Assembly (NCBI GenBank): GCA_002812745.2
Contig: NCSJ02000306.1
Coordinates: 1-51,290, forward strand
From: Scytalidium lignicola
Lineage: Eukaryota > Ascomycota > Leotiomycetes
DNA: 51,290 bases
Direction: 5' to 3'
Under the pieces are notes generated by a model. The model saw only the letters and a list, made by a program, of their open reading frames with translations. It was not told the origin of the DNA and did not search any database. Both the position numbers and the translations under genes were made by a program. Numbering within the stretch: position 1 is the first letter of the stretch; each line of letters begins with the position of its first letter. This document shows positions 35,472 through 47,259 of the stretch, piece by piece.

Positions 35472-35817
35472 CTACAGAGTGAAATATCTACTGTTAGATA
35501 GTTTGTCAAAGCTAATACTTATCAACTCCACAGTAAATAAACATTTGAATAGTTTAGCAAGCTAAAGCTGTTGATCAAACCTTACATCAAACTCAGGTAT
35601 AGAACAAGCAAATGATACTTGTTCAAAATAGCTATGACTATTAAGATATCAGATATTAGATTTCGAGATATTATGCTAATTGATTATATTAATTATATAA
35701 AATTATAATTTAACATTAAAATAATAAACATTATTCTTGTTCTTTAAGTACTTAATGTAAAATAATATTCATTATAGCTTTTTAATCTTAAGTTCTTACT
35801 TATCTCTTATATTATAA

Positions 35818-36084
35818 TGTCAAGGCCTTAGTATACTAATCATGTGAAGAGGGGAAAAGGATAATAGTCTAAGTCTTAGTTGTTCTTTAGCTACTAACTC
35901 TTGTTTATAAAGAGGAGGGTTTCCTCTTCTCTTTAACAGAAGTCAGAGATCAATCTTATAATTTTAGAAGAGTATTGAGTTTTAAAGCAAATCTACACCT
36001 AATCAACTGTTATCTCACTACTAGTCTCTTATTATGTTTTAGCCTCTTGGTCTCTCTTCACTTTACATATGAATACCCTTGATA
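35818..36084 (+). repeat. Gypsy family B 5' LTR
   Basis: It starts TGTCAAGGCCTTAG and ends CCCTTGATA, the decayed form of CCCTGACA. It aligns over its full 267 bp with 43316-43582; differences are mainly transitions. Confidence 0.9.
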
Positions 36085-36689
36085 TATTGATCTCTCTCTC
36101 TTAATAAAAGGCATGTAAACCGTTGAGAATCAGGATGGTTAAGACTTGTTGAACTCAAGCTTTATAACAAGGAGAAGTAGAAAGGTTGCAATTCCCCTTT
36201 ACTAGCTTAGTAACATTACAACAAGAGAAGTTACTATTGCCTGATCTATCTTTGCCTTCTTCTCTAACACCCATTTCAAGGAGTTTTGTTTTGTTGTTAA
36301 AGGAAGAGTTAGACAGGAGAATCATAATTAAGCAATAATAAGACTACCTTAAAAAGAAGAGAACTTACTTATAAGCTCTTAAGAGGGGAGAAGCTTTTAT
36401 TTATGATTTTGCATAAGATGTACTAGTTACTAGGATAAATTACCATATTAAACCTTACTAGCAATTAAGCAATAAGATTTAAAGGAAATTACAACTCTTT
36501 ACTTTGAAATACAAGAGGACTAATTAGAATGAACTTTATACTTTCCTCTTTAAATTATACTCTTGATTTATTATAATCCAAGAATTAAGCATTAAGCTTT
36601 AAAGAGTTATGTACATTGATAGTATACTAGAAAGCACTATCAAAAGACATTAAATCACTTATGTTATAAACACTTGGCAGAATTGTTAT

Positions 36690-37320
36690 AATTGTATTTA
36701 TTAAGATAAAATAGAGAAATTCTTGAAGAATAACATCTTAGATGGCCTTACCTATACCTTTGAAGTTATTATGAAGTTGCATTATCTTGAACAGAAACTA
36801 GACTAGAAATTCAATTCTTTCTTGGACAATTATAAGAATATTAAGTTGGAATTACCAGAGTACTTACTTGAGGGATATTAAGTATGTAGCCTCTTGGACA
36901 AACTTTGACTGGAATTAAGAAAGCAAATTATGTCTTAGGGTATACTAACCATTAAGATAAAGTTGATTAGTACAGTATAAAGGGCTGAAATGTTGATTAT
37001 AACTTAAGGAAGAGGCATCATGACAAGAAGTGTAATTGCAACTAATCAACTAAGAAACCAAGGTAGACAAATAAGTCAGACAAGTGAGATTTCAAGTATA
37101 TCTCAAGTAAACTAGACTCTTTCAGCATAAAAAGTAATAACTGTCAATGTTGTCCTTCTTAGTGACTAACCAGCAACAAAGAGAGAAGGAGTTGTTAGAC
37201 TGTCACTTTCTGAGGTCTAATGCTATCAGTGTAAGAAATTAGGCTATTATGCTAGTAGTTGCCTTTAGACATCTGATGTGAATACTATACTATTAAGTAA
37301 GAGAGTAATAATTGCTTAAT
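36690..37320 (+). pseudogene. gag: Gag remnant, Gypsy family B
   Basis: Gag-like sequence ends in a nucleocapsid knuckle at 37221-37262: C-Y-Q-C-K-K-L-G-Y-Y-A-S-S-C. This is CX2CX4HX4C with the His changed to Tyr, a C-to-T change. Upstream frames are interrupted by many stops. Gag would package element RNA; this one is non-functional. Confidence 0.65.
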
Positions 37321-37399
37321 AAGAAGATAAATACCTTTTAAGACAACTAGAAGTAAGAGTTTCTCTCCAACTTAAAAGGAAATAAGTAACAAGGATAGC

Positions 37400-40300
37400 C
37401 TTATTGAATATAAGGTTAGATTTGAATATTATACATTATTACCTCTTGTCAGATAAAGTAATGAAGGAGGTTAGTTAATGCTTAGTAATAAGACAGCTTT
37501 ATGGACAAAATATTCTTACTTATAGAACTTTGGATATTGTAATTTGTATTACTAATAGCTGAGGACTTAAGAGGATAGAGTACTATAACTTTGTAATAAT
37601 TAAGTTTAATGGATATGAAATTGTATTAAGAAAGCTATAGTATAATAATGTAAAGTTGTGAGTTATTTATTACAAAGAAGATACTTAAGTATTTTCTTTT
37701 CAAGAGTAATACTTATTATTAATTATTATAAAAAGACAACTTTGAAAAGTTAACTATATAACTAAGTATGTTATGATTTTGGTTAGAATAATCTTTACTC
37801 CCTCAGATGTATAGAAGGATATTAACAAGGAAGTTGGTAGAATACAACTTGTTATATTATTAGAATATGATAATTACTTGAATATCTTTAATATAGACTT
37901 AACTGGAATTCTGCTCTTTTATATCTTTTTAGAATATTATATCAACTTAGAAGAAGAACAAACTTTACCTTGAGAACTTATTTATACCTTAGTTAAAGAT
38001 GAGCTTGTAATGCTTTATAACTACTTAGAAGTTATTATACAAAAGAGATAAATCTAACTCTTGATTAGTTTAACAAAAGCTCTTATATTGTTTATACTTA
38101 AGTTAAAAGGCAAGTTGTGACTTTATGTTAACTATTAAGGATTAAACAAGATTATTAAGAAGAATTACATTGTATTACTCTTAATTTCAGAAATCATTAG
38201 TTGATTATCTAAGGCTAGATACTTTACTAAGTTAAATTTGAAAGATGCTTATTATTAAATACACATTTACAAGGGAAATGAGTAGAAGACAATGTTTAGA
38301 ACTAAGTATAAATACTTTGAATATCTTATTATACTATTCAGACTTTCGAATATATTAATTACTTTCTAAACATATATTAACCAAGTATTAACAAGTTTAG
38401 TTAATATTATTTGTATTGTATACTTTAATGATATCTTGATTTATATAGAGGACAAAATGTTATATGTATAAGTTATTCATAATGTATTAACTAAGTTATA
38501 ATAATAAAGCCTTTATATAAACTTGGAGAAATGTATATTCTATTCTCAGACAATCACCTTTTTAAACTTTATAATTATCCTTGAAAGTATAAGTATAAAA
38601 AAAGAATATATTATAACTATTGTTAAATAGCTAAAACTTAAAAGTATAAAAGATATACAGATCTTTCTTAACTTTACTAGGTTTTATTATTAATTTATCA
38701 AAGGTTATTTAAAGGTTATTATACTATTAACAGATATACTGAAAAAAGGATATTTGTTAACCTTCTAATTAATTCTCTTACAATGAAAAGTATTCACAAA
38801 GATGTATGTCTTGTTTATAACTACTTTGTTATTGTGTTATTATAACCTGAAGTTACTTATTAGGTTAGAGATAAATACTTTGGATTTTGTAATTAGCATA
38901 ATTATAACTTAATTGTAAGAAGGACATTAGTACTTTGTTGTATATATGTTAAAGAAGTTGAAAAGGGTTAAACTACATTATAATACTTTAGATATTAAGT
39001 TATTAACTATTATAAAAGCTTTTAAGACATGAAGACATTACTTGTTGTATATATAATACCTTGTTGAAGTTTTAACTGATTACTTAAACTATTATTACCT
39101 TACTTTTAAGTTACAACTAAACAACAAGTAAGCTTATTAATTATAAGAATTGTTTAAATATAATTTTAAGATTAAGTATAAATTAAACTCTTAGAACTTT
39201 ATTAATAAGTTGTTAAGAAGACTTAATTTACAAGATACAATTAACATTATAATAATATATCAAGAGTTATTATTGAGTTTTCTTAATAAGTTCTTATAAA
39301 TGCTATATGTAGATAATGAAGAACTTATAAGCTTGTTAAGTCAAAGTCTTGTTGATTAGTCAGAGAAAGTAGATTCCTTAACAACTAAACTTGTTTTATT
39401 AGATAGTCAAGACTTTATTAGTTAATTGCAAAAGCTTAACAACTTTATAACAATTAAACTTGAAGGTACTCAGAGTATTATGTCTTTCTAGGATAATATT
39501 ACTGTTAAAGTTATAAGTCATAAATCATATGTTCTTTTAATGTAAGTTAAAAGGGCTAAAGTTGTAATAACATTAGAGGACTTATTACTTAACTTTGCAA
39601 ATGTTATTTATAAGGCATAACAAAAGAATACTTTTGTTGTTAACGAAGAATAAAAGTAACAACATAATAAGTAATCTATTGTTAAAGTCTTAAGGCATAA
39701 CCTTTAAACATTAAAAGATAATAAGCTTTTAAAGTATTAAGGACATATTTATATCCTTGATAACTATCTATTAAAGATTAAACTATTAAATACTTTTTAT
39801 AATATTCTTATTAATAGACATTTAAGTATTATTAAAGTTTTAAAACAATTAATTAATTATTATTATTAGAATAGTTTACAGAAAAACATTAAGAAGTACA
39901 TTTTTACTTATGTTATTTGCTAAAGAACTAAGTTAAGATACTATTTACCTTATAACAAGCTAATATCTTTATTGATATTAACTAGACCTTTTAAAGAAAT
40001 CTTAATGGATTTCATCATTAAATTATTACCTTTTATTTCTTTTAAGAATAAAGAATATAATACTATTTTAGTAATAGTTTACAAGTTCATCAAGTACTTA
40101 ATTTATATCCTTACTATTAAGTATATTAGTACTGATGAAGTTGTTAAGTTATTATTACATTATATTGTTTAACCATTTAATTTATTTAAAAGTATAATAT
40201 CTGATTGAGATATCTAATTCAAGAACAAGTTCTAAGCATTCTTTTGTTATTACTTAACAATGAAGAAGCAAATAAGTATTGTATAATATCCTCAGATTGA

Positions 40301-40830
40301 TAGTTAAACTAAACATCAAAACTAGAACTTAAAATACTATTTACAAGTTTATTACTCCTTTACTCAGGACAATTAAGCAATCAAGTTGTACTTAGCAAAG
40401 TATGTTTACAACACTTTATAACATTCTATTATACAAACGTCCTTTGCAAAGGCTCTTATAAGATATAAACTACAAGGACTAATAAAGTTAAGGCTAATTA
40501 ATGAAGAGCCTTCTTTTAAGGTACTAATAGCAATTAAAAGAGTTGAAGAGTTGTAAAAAAGTTATAATAAGATTATAAGTCTACTTTAATATACTTAGAA
40601 ACTTTATGAGAAATAGTATAACTAATGTCAAGTATTAAAGTCTTTTAACCTTAAAGACTAGGTATTAGTCTTTATTATCTATATTAAGTAATAACAACCT
40701 TATTATAAGTTTACTGACAAATACTTAAGGCTTTAGAAAATAACAAAGGTAATAAGAGATTATAACCTTGTTTATAAATTAAATATACTAAAGTAAATTC
40801 ACATTCACCTTATTTTTCTTATCTTTGCCC
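37400..40830 (+). pseudogene. pol: Pol remnant, Gypsy family B (RT, RNase H, integrase)
   Basis: The RT around 38218-38450 reads KLNLKDAYY, FRTKYKYFEYLI and Y-F-N-D-I-L-I-Y (from 38421) where the family has YLDDILIY. The first catalytic Asp is Asn. RNase H at 38840-39060 reads LEINTLDF, again with Asp to Asn, then TLDIKLLTIIKAFKT. The integrase zinc-binding remnant lies at about 39790-39950. Its core is open at 39972-40172 with PFKEILMDFI and ILVIVYKFIKYLIYI. The order RT, RNase H, integrase defines Ty3/Gypsy. Stops are numerous and mainly TAA/TAG. Confidence 0.8.
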
Positions 40831-41379
40831 TTAAGTTGTATAAGAAACAAAAAAGTAATAACTTAAAACCAGAGGAGATAAGTACTATTAACCTAAACAA
40901 TAAATATAAAGTNAAAAACAATCTTAGACTATAAATAACAAAGAGAAATTTTCAAATACTTCATTAATTAGAAAGGATATACTAATAAAGAAGATTCTTA
41001 AGAGTTACAAGAAAATATTAATAATAGTAAAATGTTAAAAGAGTATAATAAAAAACATAACTTAAATTTAAGTAACCTTAAAGTTAAGAGAAAGTAAAGA
41101 AGACTTAGAAGGTTAATAATTACTTTATAATAAAGGTAATTAATATACTTCAGGTAATTTTTTATAAAGTATAATATAGAATATAATTATNAAAAAAGAA
41201 AACATTATAAGATAATAGTCTAAATTCATCTAAAATACACTTAATTAAGAACTTAGTATTAATTAAGCAAAAGACTAGTTTTAGCCTTATAAGGTAAGTA
41301 AAGAAAGAAACTAAACGCTTAAGCTTTAATCTTATAAGGAATAAGTAAGAGAAGAGTAATAACTATACTTTACTATTAT

Positions 41380-41960
41380 TACTATTATCTTCATTACTTT
41401 TATTATCAGAGAGTTCTTTTACTTTAAGATACTATCCTCTAATTAACACTTACCTAGTAATAGTTATATAAGTAACTTATTACTTTATTATAATTTGTAT
41501 AAAGACTTTCTACTTCTTTAAAGAGACTTACTATATCCTTAAACACCTTTTCTAATAAACAACCTAATAACTTTAATGTTAGGATACTTCTCTCTTTTTG
41601 CTTAGTTAACTCTTCTTGCTTAAGTTCTTAAAGACATAAGGAAGGTATACTTTTAAAGTTCTTAATGAATTGAAGGCTTTTTAAAATGATTATTTATATT
41701 ACCTTAACATTATCCTAACATCAAGCTAATAAGAGCTTAACATTAACAATAACCATTATATCAAAACTTATATTAAGAATGTTATTATATATAACAATAA
41801 CAATACAGAGTATTCTACTTTATGCCTTTAACAAACTAGTTAGCTAGTAAGAGGTTAATAAGTGATTAACTATTAGTTCACAAGAGTAAACAAAGAAGGA
41901 GGGATATGCTTACCAGAAGACAAGCTTTATTATTCTGCTTGTAGTATGAACATTTTGAAG
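41380..41960 (-). pseudogene. Possible antisense coiled-coil ORF, Gypsy family B
   Basis: In the long 3' region the minus strand shows a frame with former-Gln stops. It contains QELKQEELTKQKERSI-like text and LLEKVFKDIVSLFKEVESL, preceded by a weak run with Cys. Position and style resemble the antisense ORF of Gypsy family A. The evidence is thin because decay is severe. Confidence 0.3.
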
Positions 41961-42256
41961 ATTAGCTTATAGAATATTAACTAAGTAATTGTATAATAAC
42001 AATAAAGTAGTTATACAATAATAGTCATGACTTATTAATATTATTTACATACTATTGTAGAATATTAACTTTTTACTTAGACAAGTTATAAAGATATCAT
42101 TAACATAATACTTTTTTATTAGTAAGAATAAGAAGTTTAATGTTTGTTAGCGTTATCTTTATAACTTAGCAAAAGGTTAACAAGTGTTATAACTAGAGTT
42201 AAGCAAGGGTATAAGAAGAAAGAAGAGATATCCTAAAGTTAAGTAAAAGGTATAAG

Positions 42257-42640
42257 GTAAGTTGAATTAAAGAATCAAGAAAGAGTATAATAAAGAGTAA
42301 GTTATAACTTAGTAAAAGACAATTTTGCTGTATAATTCTTTGAGCAAAGAAGTAATAACTAAACAAAGGTGAAAGTATTATACAAAAGTATAAAATGAAA
42401 GTAAGGTAAAAAGGTGAAAAGCAAGTTGAATTGAAAAATCAAGGAAGAGTATAATAAAGAGCAAATTGTAACTTAACAAAAGACAATTCTACTATATAAT
42501 TCTTAGAGAAAAGAAATGATAATTGAATAAAGGTAAAGGTAGGAAAATAAGTTAAATTAGAAGATTAAGGAGAAGTATAGTAAAGAATAAGTTATAACTC
42601 AGCAAAAGACAATTCTGCTTAAGGAATCTTAATAAACGAA
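42257..42640 (+). repeat. Three imperfect tandem copies in the Gypsy 3' region
   Basis: A unit of roughly 100 bp that starts near AAGTTGAATT and includes GAGTATAATAAAGAG and AAAAGACAATTCTGC begins at about 42257, 42421 and 42548. Copies differ mainly by transitions and by spacer length (starts 164 and 127 bp apart). It sits between pol and the 3' LTR. Confidence 0.6.
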
Positions 42641-43315
42641 GATGAGAAAAAGGGAAGTATAATAGAAAGAAGAATAATAAGAAAACTATAACTTAACAAA
42701 AGTTATATTAATAAAAAGCTATAAGAACATAGTAAAGTTCTTCAAAAAGNAAAAGTAATACTAATGATCATCAGTTAATACTTAAAAAAAAGAAGTAAAA
42801 TCAAAAGAAAGAACACTTACTTAAATAGATATATACAATAGTTTAAAGCTTAGAAAATATTATTATTAAAGCTTTTCTCAATAAGTATATTTAGTATAAT
42901 AAAGTTACATTAAAAGAGTAAGAGTAATAGTATCCTTGTTATAAAGCTTAGTAATTGTTCATAGTTACTTAGTTATGAACAAGTTATAATCTAGAAAGGA
43001 AGTTTATAATAAGAGTAAGATATTCAACTCTTAACCTTATTATAACTTATAACATTGAATTAAAAGAACAAAGAAAGATCTCCAAAGCTTAACAAGAGGT
43101 TTGTTAAAGCTTTATTATGAGGTTGATACTAAGAAATGTCTTATGTTTACTGAAATGACAAACACACTAAAGCATTAAGGCTAGGAGTACTAAGTTTAGT
43201 ACTCTTTGTCTGGAGTCTAATTGTAAAATAAGAAAGTACTATGTTTTGTTGTTGTATCTTAACAAGTAGTACAACTGTAACTCCTGAGGATAGAAGCTTG
43301 GAAGGGAAGAGATAT

Positions 43316-43582
43316 TGTCAAGGCCTTAGTATACTAATCACATGAAAAAGAGAAAAGGATAGTAATCTGAGTCCTAACTGCTCTTTAACTGCTAACTCCT
43401 GTTTATAAAGAGAAGGGTTTCCCCTTCTCTTTAACAGAAATCAAAGATCAATCTTGTAATTTTAAAAGAGCACTGAGTTTTAGAGCAAATCTACACCTAA
43501 CCAATTGTTATCTTATTGCTAGTCTCCTATTATGTTTCAACCTCCTGGTCTCTCTTCACTCTATGTACGGATACCCCTAACA
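43316..43582 (+). repeat. Gypsy family B 3' LTR
   Basis: It runs from TGTCAAGGCC to CCCCTAACA and is followed by the TATAA duplication. It is less AT-rich than the 5' LTR in places, for example keeping GTACGGATACCCC. Confidence 0.9.
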
Positions 43583-43587
43583 TATAA

Positions 43588-44034
43588 CATCCTTTAACAA
43601 TAGTAAAGTTAATAATATCCTCAAGGCTTAAAATATAATCTTTCTTCAATTTTATGAATAACTTAACCTTATTGAATAAGAAGTAAGGATTATCATAACC
43701 TTTTAATATAAAGCCTTCTTATTATTATGTAATAGCTTAAGTAAATACTTTATCAAGTTGTTTTAATACATCTGAAGATNAAAAAGTCAATTATATTATG
43801 AGTTCTAATGTTAACTTGGTTAAAAATATAATGAACTAAAGATTTAAGTAGTTTATATTGTTTATTATAATTCTCTTTAATGTAGAGAATATCATCAAGT
43901 AATAGAATATTATAAAACATAATTATAAGATGTTTACTTAGATTAGGAAATAAGTTTAAAGCAGTTTTGATAAAGGTTCTTGATTACTTTATATATTAAT
44001 GAATTTTGTAAAAAGGTTTGATTTTCTTGTCATT
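43588..44034 (-). pseudogene. Decayed coding remnant of unknown repeat
   Basis: One minus-strand frame is nearly open for about 100 codons. It includes NDKKIKPFYKI, FPNLSKHLIIMF, LLDDILYIKENYNKQYKLL and a final IIDF near an N at 43780. The style suggests a transposase or other repeat protein rather than a host gene. It abuts the HET gene at 44035 in a different frame, so the junction is an insertion or deletion border. The family is not identified. Confidence 0.35.
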
Positions 44035-44035
44035 A

Positions 44036-45244
44036 TCATTTTATATAAGCAGTTCTCCTTTTAGAATACATTGCTTTTTGATCTAGGCGAAGAGTTGGAT
44101 AATGAAGTGCAACCCAAGATGGACTACCAGCGGACCAAGGACAGAGATCAATAGATAAAGGCGAAAATTCGGAACCATTAAGAAGTAGTTTGTTACATGT
44201 AATATCCTGGAGGTATTCTTGAAGAGATTTGGAATAATCGAACTCAATACCTAAGTTATTGGTTGTCAAGGCAAATAAGGCGAAAATTCTGTCCTGAGAA
44301 AATGTCGCTTCCATTTTTCCAGAATCATATAAAAGTTGCCAAATATCTCTTTCTGTATTATTATCTTCAATCCATTTGTTAAGACAGTCGAAAATAGGTG
44401 CATTATAGATAGATTCAAGAAATCCAGCTACTCATAGGGCATGTGAATTTTCCAACCCGAGCATCCATGAAATCCTAACAAAATTGTAAAATATAAAAAG
44501 GAAGTATAAAGGCTCTCTTTTAGTGCCGCAAAGGATATATGCATCACAGGAAACCGCAAGTTCTTGCAAAATCCAGACTCTCTTCCAGTAAGGGCGTGAG
44601 AAAAATGCTACCCACAGTTTCGTCGATAACTGGCTCTCAGAGCCCTTCCAGCCAATCCTGTTCCAGAGATATTTCAAATGTGATTGATTAGTTCCATTCA
44701 ACGGACCACATATTAGCTTGACTACGTCGCGCCAAGACTCTAACCTCATTTTTCCCTTTGAGTCGCCTGCCCAGGCTTCCAGTTGTAGTTTTTGCAAAAC
44801 ATCGTGGACAATAATATTACCGACCTTGGATATTTCATCCAAGACTTCCCTCGAGCTATCCATTTCAGAGCCAAGCCAAGAAAGCACAGCAATTGCGTCA
44901 CCGTAAATCCTTCTCATCATGCGGACTTGGTGTGACGTTTCGGCCTTATCTTCCTGATTAATACAAAGCGCATCTACCCACAAAAACTCTACATTCTGTT
45001 CGCTTTGTATCTGTTGAAGAGCCTCGCTGAGATTGTGGGTAACATAGATCCGAACATCATTAACCACAACAGGCCAAATGGGAGCTGGATCGCCCCAGAC
45101 GTAAGAAAGGCAGTGGTATTGAGGATTTTCATCTTTGCGAACTGTATTCAGAGAGATTTCGAGTGGTGTTTTCCCGTTTCTGAGAAATTTAATTAGTCGT
45201 ATCTCATTTCTTGATTGGTCAAGTATGTCGTATTGAAGAGGCAT
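44036..45244 (-). pseudogene. HET-domain (heterokaryon incompatibility) protein, broken
   Basis: The start ATG at 45242-45244 begins MPLQYDILDQ. The HET domain follows with YHCLSYVWGD, FLWVDALCINQED, QVRMMRRIYGDAIAVLSWLG and YWKRVWILQELAV in the usual order. A TGA at about 44432 interrupts the frame. The same frame then continues through IYNAPIFDCLNKWIEDNN to SQDRIFALFAL, the second conserved block, and ends at 44036 in sequence from the neighbouring repeat. The TGA fits a single C-to-T change of CGA. HET proteins trigger cell death after fusion of unlike strains. The gene lacks its C-terminal part. Base composition is normal, unlike the repeat next to it. Confidence 0.85.
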
Positions 45245-45587
45245 TGTGAACAGAATGGGGATGGGCGAAGAAAAAGAATTCAAATGCGTAACGGTAAAGA
45301 CTGGTATGGATTGGAGGATTTTCAATTTCGAAGCAAGAAAGATTGTGAGGCTGGGAAGCCGAGAAGAAAAGCCCTTCTGCCTAGATGCAACAATGGCCAG
45401 TCTTTGCCTTGTTATGTTGATGCAACCAACAAAACATTTGAGCCTGATATTTTAATGGACTTAATTGGCGAGGATGCCATACCTTGCCGCCGACCATTTA
45501 TCTAGCACCAGTTTTGAAACACACTACAACTTTATTTAGATTCATTGTGCTCCAAAAATATAAATTTTTTATGCTTACTGTACTGTA

Positions 45588-45740
45588 GTCAAACTGCTAC
45601 TTGCAAATGATAAGGCCGACATCAATGGCAGGGATGCAGATGGCTATAAACAGGATCCACGCACTCCATTATCAGCGGCAGCAGAAAACGGGCATGAGGC
45701 AGTGGTCAAACTACTTCTCGCAAAGGGTGCTGTGCGATAA
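45588..45740 (+). pseudogene. Ankyrin-repeat fragment
   Basis: A short frame of 50 codons reads VKLLLANDKADINGRDADG, then TPLSAAAENGHEAVVKLLLAKGA and a stop. This is the canonical ankyrin pattern for about one and a half repeats. It begins just after TACTGTAG, which could be a 3' splice site. No other repeats are seen on either side. It is probably a relic of an ankyrin-bearing NLR or HET-type gene. Confidence 0.7.
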
Positions 45741-46345
45741 GGTTCAAGCTAAGAGATTATGTTATTCCATAAAGTCCCTTTGGCGGATAAAACTTAATTC
45801 GTGCAGCCTTTACAGTAGAGAATATGGGAAGTTATTAAGTAATAGAGATAATAAATCTGGCTTTGATCTGGATCATGAGATTCCTCCCTAAACATTGGCT
45901 TCCGACTGAGCCATATGTGGCTCATGCTTGTGGCTATGTCAGTCATGTGACTATTTCTAGATTCAACCTGATTCAAAAATAATTTCCTCAGGCATTGAAA
46001 TAAGGCTTCTAGAACATTCGCTAAGAGCCTTAAATCATCAAACCTTGCGATGGAATTTTAGATGTCGTTGACGACCGCGACATGCTACTATAATTAGCCG
46101 AGATTCAATTCGTGATTCTGTTATTGGCACTGTCTTCTTTAATATAGATCTACCGTTCTAAAACCTTCAATATATTCTCAGGCTGTAAGACAACAATATG
46201 AAAAATGAGGCAGCAATCAGTACTAATTTGTGTGGCCGTGGGGAAGTAGTCGAACGTTCCCGTCGGGAAGGACCGACCCGAGATCCACATGATTAGGCAA
46301 CAGCGAACACACGGGCCTTGCTAAGCTCGCTTCTGATGATGTCAA
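45741..46345. other. Gene-free interval
   Basis: Ordinary base composition with no convincing coding frame, repeat or RNA gene seen. Short open frames here overlap on both strands. Confidence 0.5.
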
Positions 46346-46768
46346 TCAAGCCGCTTCATTAACATACACCATCCAACTTCTAATGCGGCTCTTGAAAGAC
46401 ATTATTTCGGATCTATGCTGGAGCAGAGGCTGGACCACCGGATAATATAGAGAGCTGTCGAGGAGAATCCAACCAAAATCACCTAACGTCCCTACGTGAC
46501 GAGAAACCCGCCATGCCGAGATGGATCCATAGTCAAGGAGTCTCAAATCTTTCCTTTGTGAGTATACGAAGTTATGGTCAATGTGCAGTTGTTCTTCAGC
46601 CATTTCTCTATAGGGATTCGGTTTGCAGTGAGAAAATATCTTGGTCTTGGTCAGACTGTCGATCCTCTTGTCGATGGTGTCGAAAGCCACTCCAACTCTT
46701 CTCCCCTTCTTCTGCACCAGGCCGGACCTTAAAAGTTTAATTTGACGACCTAACCTCCAGGAATGCAC
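46346..46768 (-). CDS. Hypothetical protein
   Basis: A 140-codon open frame of normal composition starting MHSWRLGRQIKLL. It contains KKGRRVGVAFDTIDKR, a Tyr/His-rich middle and GDFGWILLDSSLYYPVVQPLL. No signal peptide, membrane segment or known motif is seen. It could be one exon of a larger gene or a chance frame. A solo LTR lies 183 bp upstream. The family is not recognised. Confidence 0.35.
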   Translation of the reverse strand: MHSWRLGRQIKLLRSGLVQKKGRRVGVAFDTIDKRIDSLTKTKIFSHCKPNPYREMAEEQLHIDHNFVYSQRKDLRLLDYGSISAWRVSRHVGTLGDFGWILLDSSLYYPVVQPLLQHRSEIMSFKSRIRSWMVYVNEAA

Positions 46769-46950
46769 CCGTGTGGTTGGGTGGGACCCTCACCCCGTTC
46801 CGCCTATTCCTGAATCAACTAGCCAGGGAGAGCGACACCTAACCTGCACCACCAATGGAACGGGGACGAGTGAGAGCCAGCTCCCTGCCACAAATGACCG
46901 TGAGATGCCAAGCTGGCATGATGAAACTGACACGTGTTTAACGTGTTTCT

Positions 46951-47209
46951 TGTCAGGGCTGTGTGTCACGTGCACGGGCATCAGGTGATTAAATGGGGAT
47001 TGGGTCTGGGTGATGACCTGCGGACCTGCTACAGGTATAAACAAGGGGCTCTTCCCCTTGATTTGGAGGGTTCAGAGATCAATCTTGTACCTATTCTGCA
47101 CTTCCAGGGTCATAAGCAGTTACCTATCCGTTACCTCGCCAATAGGCTGTCTACACTCGCGACCGCTAGATTGACCTCCGTTAACTTCATACTGTACAGC
47201 ACCCTGACA
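46951..47209 (+). repeat. Solo LTR related to Gypsy family B, undecayed
   Basis: The segment begins TGTCAGGGCTGTG and ends CACCCTGACA, with matching inverted ends TGTCAGGG/CCCTGACA. It shares CAGAGATCAATCTTGTA with the family B LTRs (near 43450) and is similar in length (259 against 267 bp). It is GC-normal, so it escaped decay. No exact 5-bp duplication is found at these borders. A decayed relative of its 3' half lies at 49867-50013. Confidence 0.7.
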
Positions 47210-47259
47210 GTACTTTTCTAGGCAATCACTGCAGTATCATACTTCTTCGGACATAATCC

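Larger units (their letters stand above)
35818..43582 (+). mobile_element. Full-length Ty3/Gypsy retrotransposon, family B
   Basis: 7,765 bp with 267-bp LTRs at both ends and a perfect 5-bp duplication TATAA (35813-35817 and 43583-43587). The inside runs gag, protease/RT/RNase H/integrase, then a long 3' region of about 2.4 kb without sense coding. A purine tract GGAAGGGAAGAGATAT ends just before the 3' LTR. No tRNA primer-binding site is recognisable after the 5' LTR. The element is heavily decayed throughout. Confidence 0.92.

Noticed and set aside
42257..42640. CRISPR-like repeat array
   Set aside because: Three imperfect copies with unequal spacers inside a fungal retrotransposon; not a CRISPR.
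45005..45505. Plus-strand frames in and beside the HET gene
   Set aside because: They overlap or adjoin the clear minus-strand HET frame and show no family pattern.
46946..47219. Target duplication TTTCT around the solo LTR
   Set aside because: The right copy lies 5 bp beyond the LTR end, so it does not fit the borders given by TGTCAGGG/CCCTGACA.
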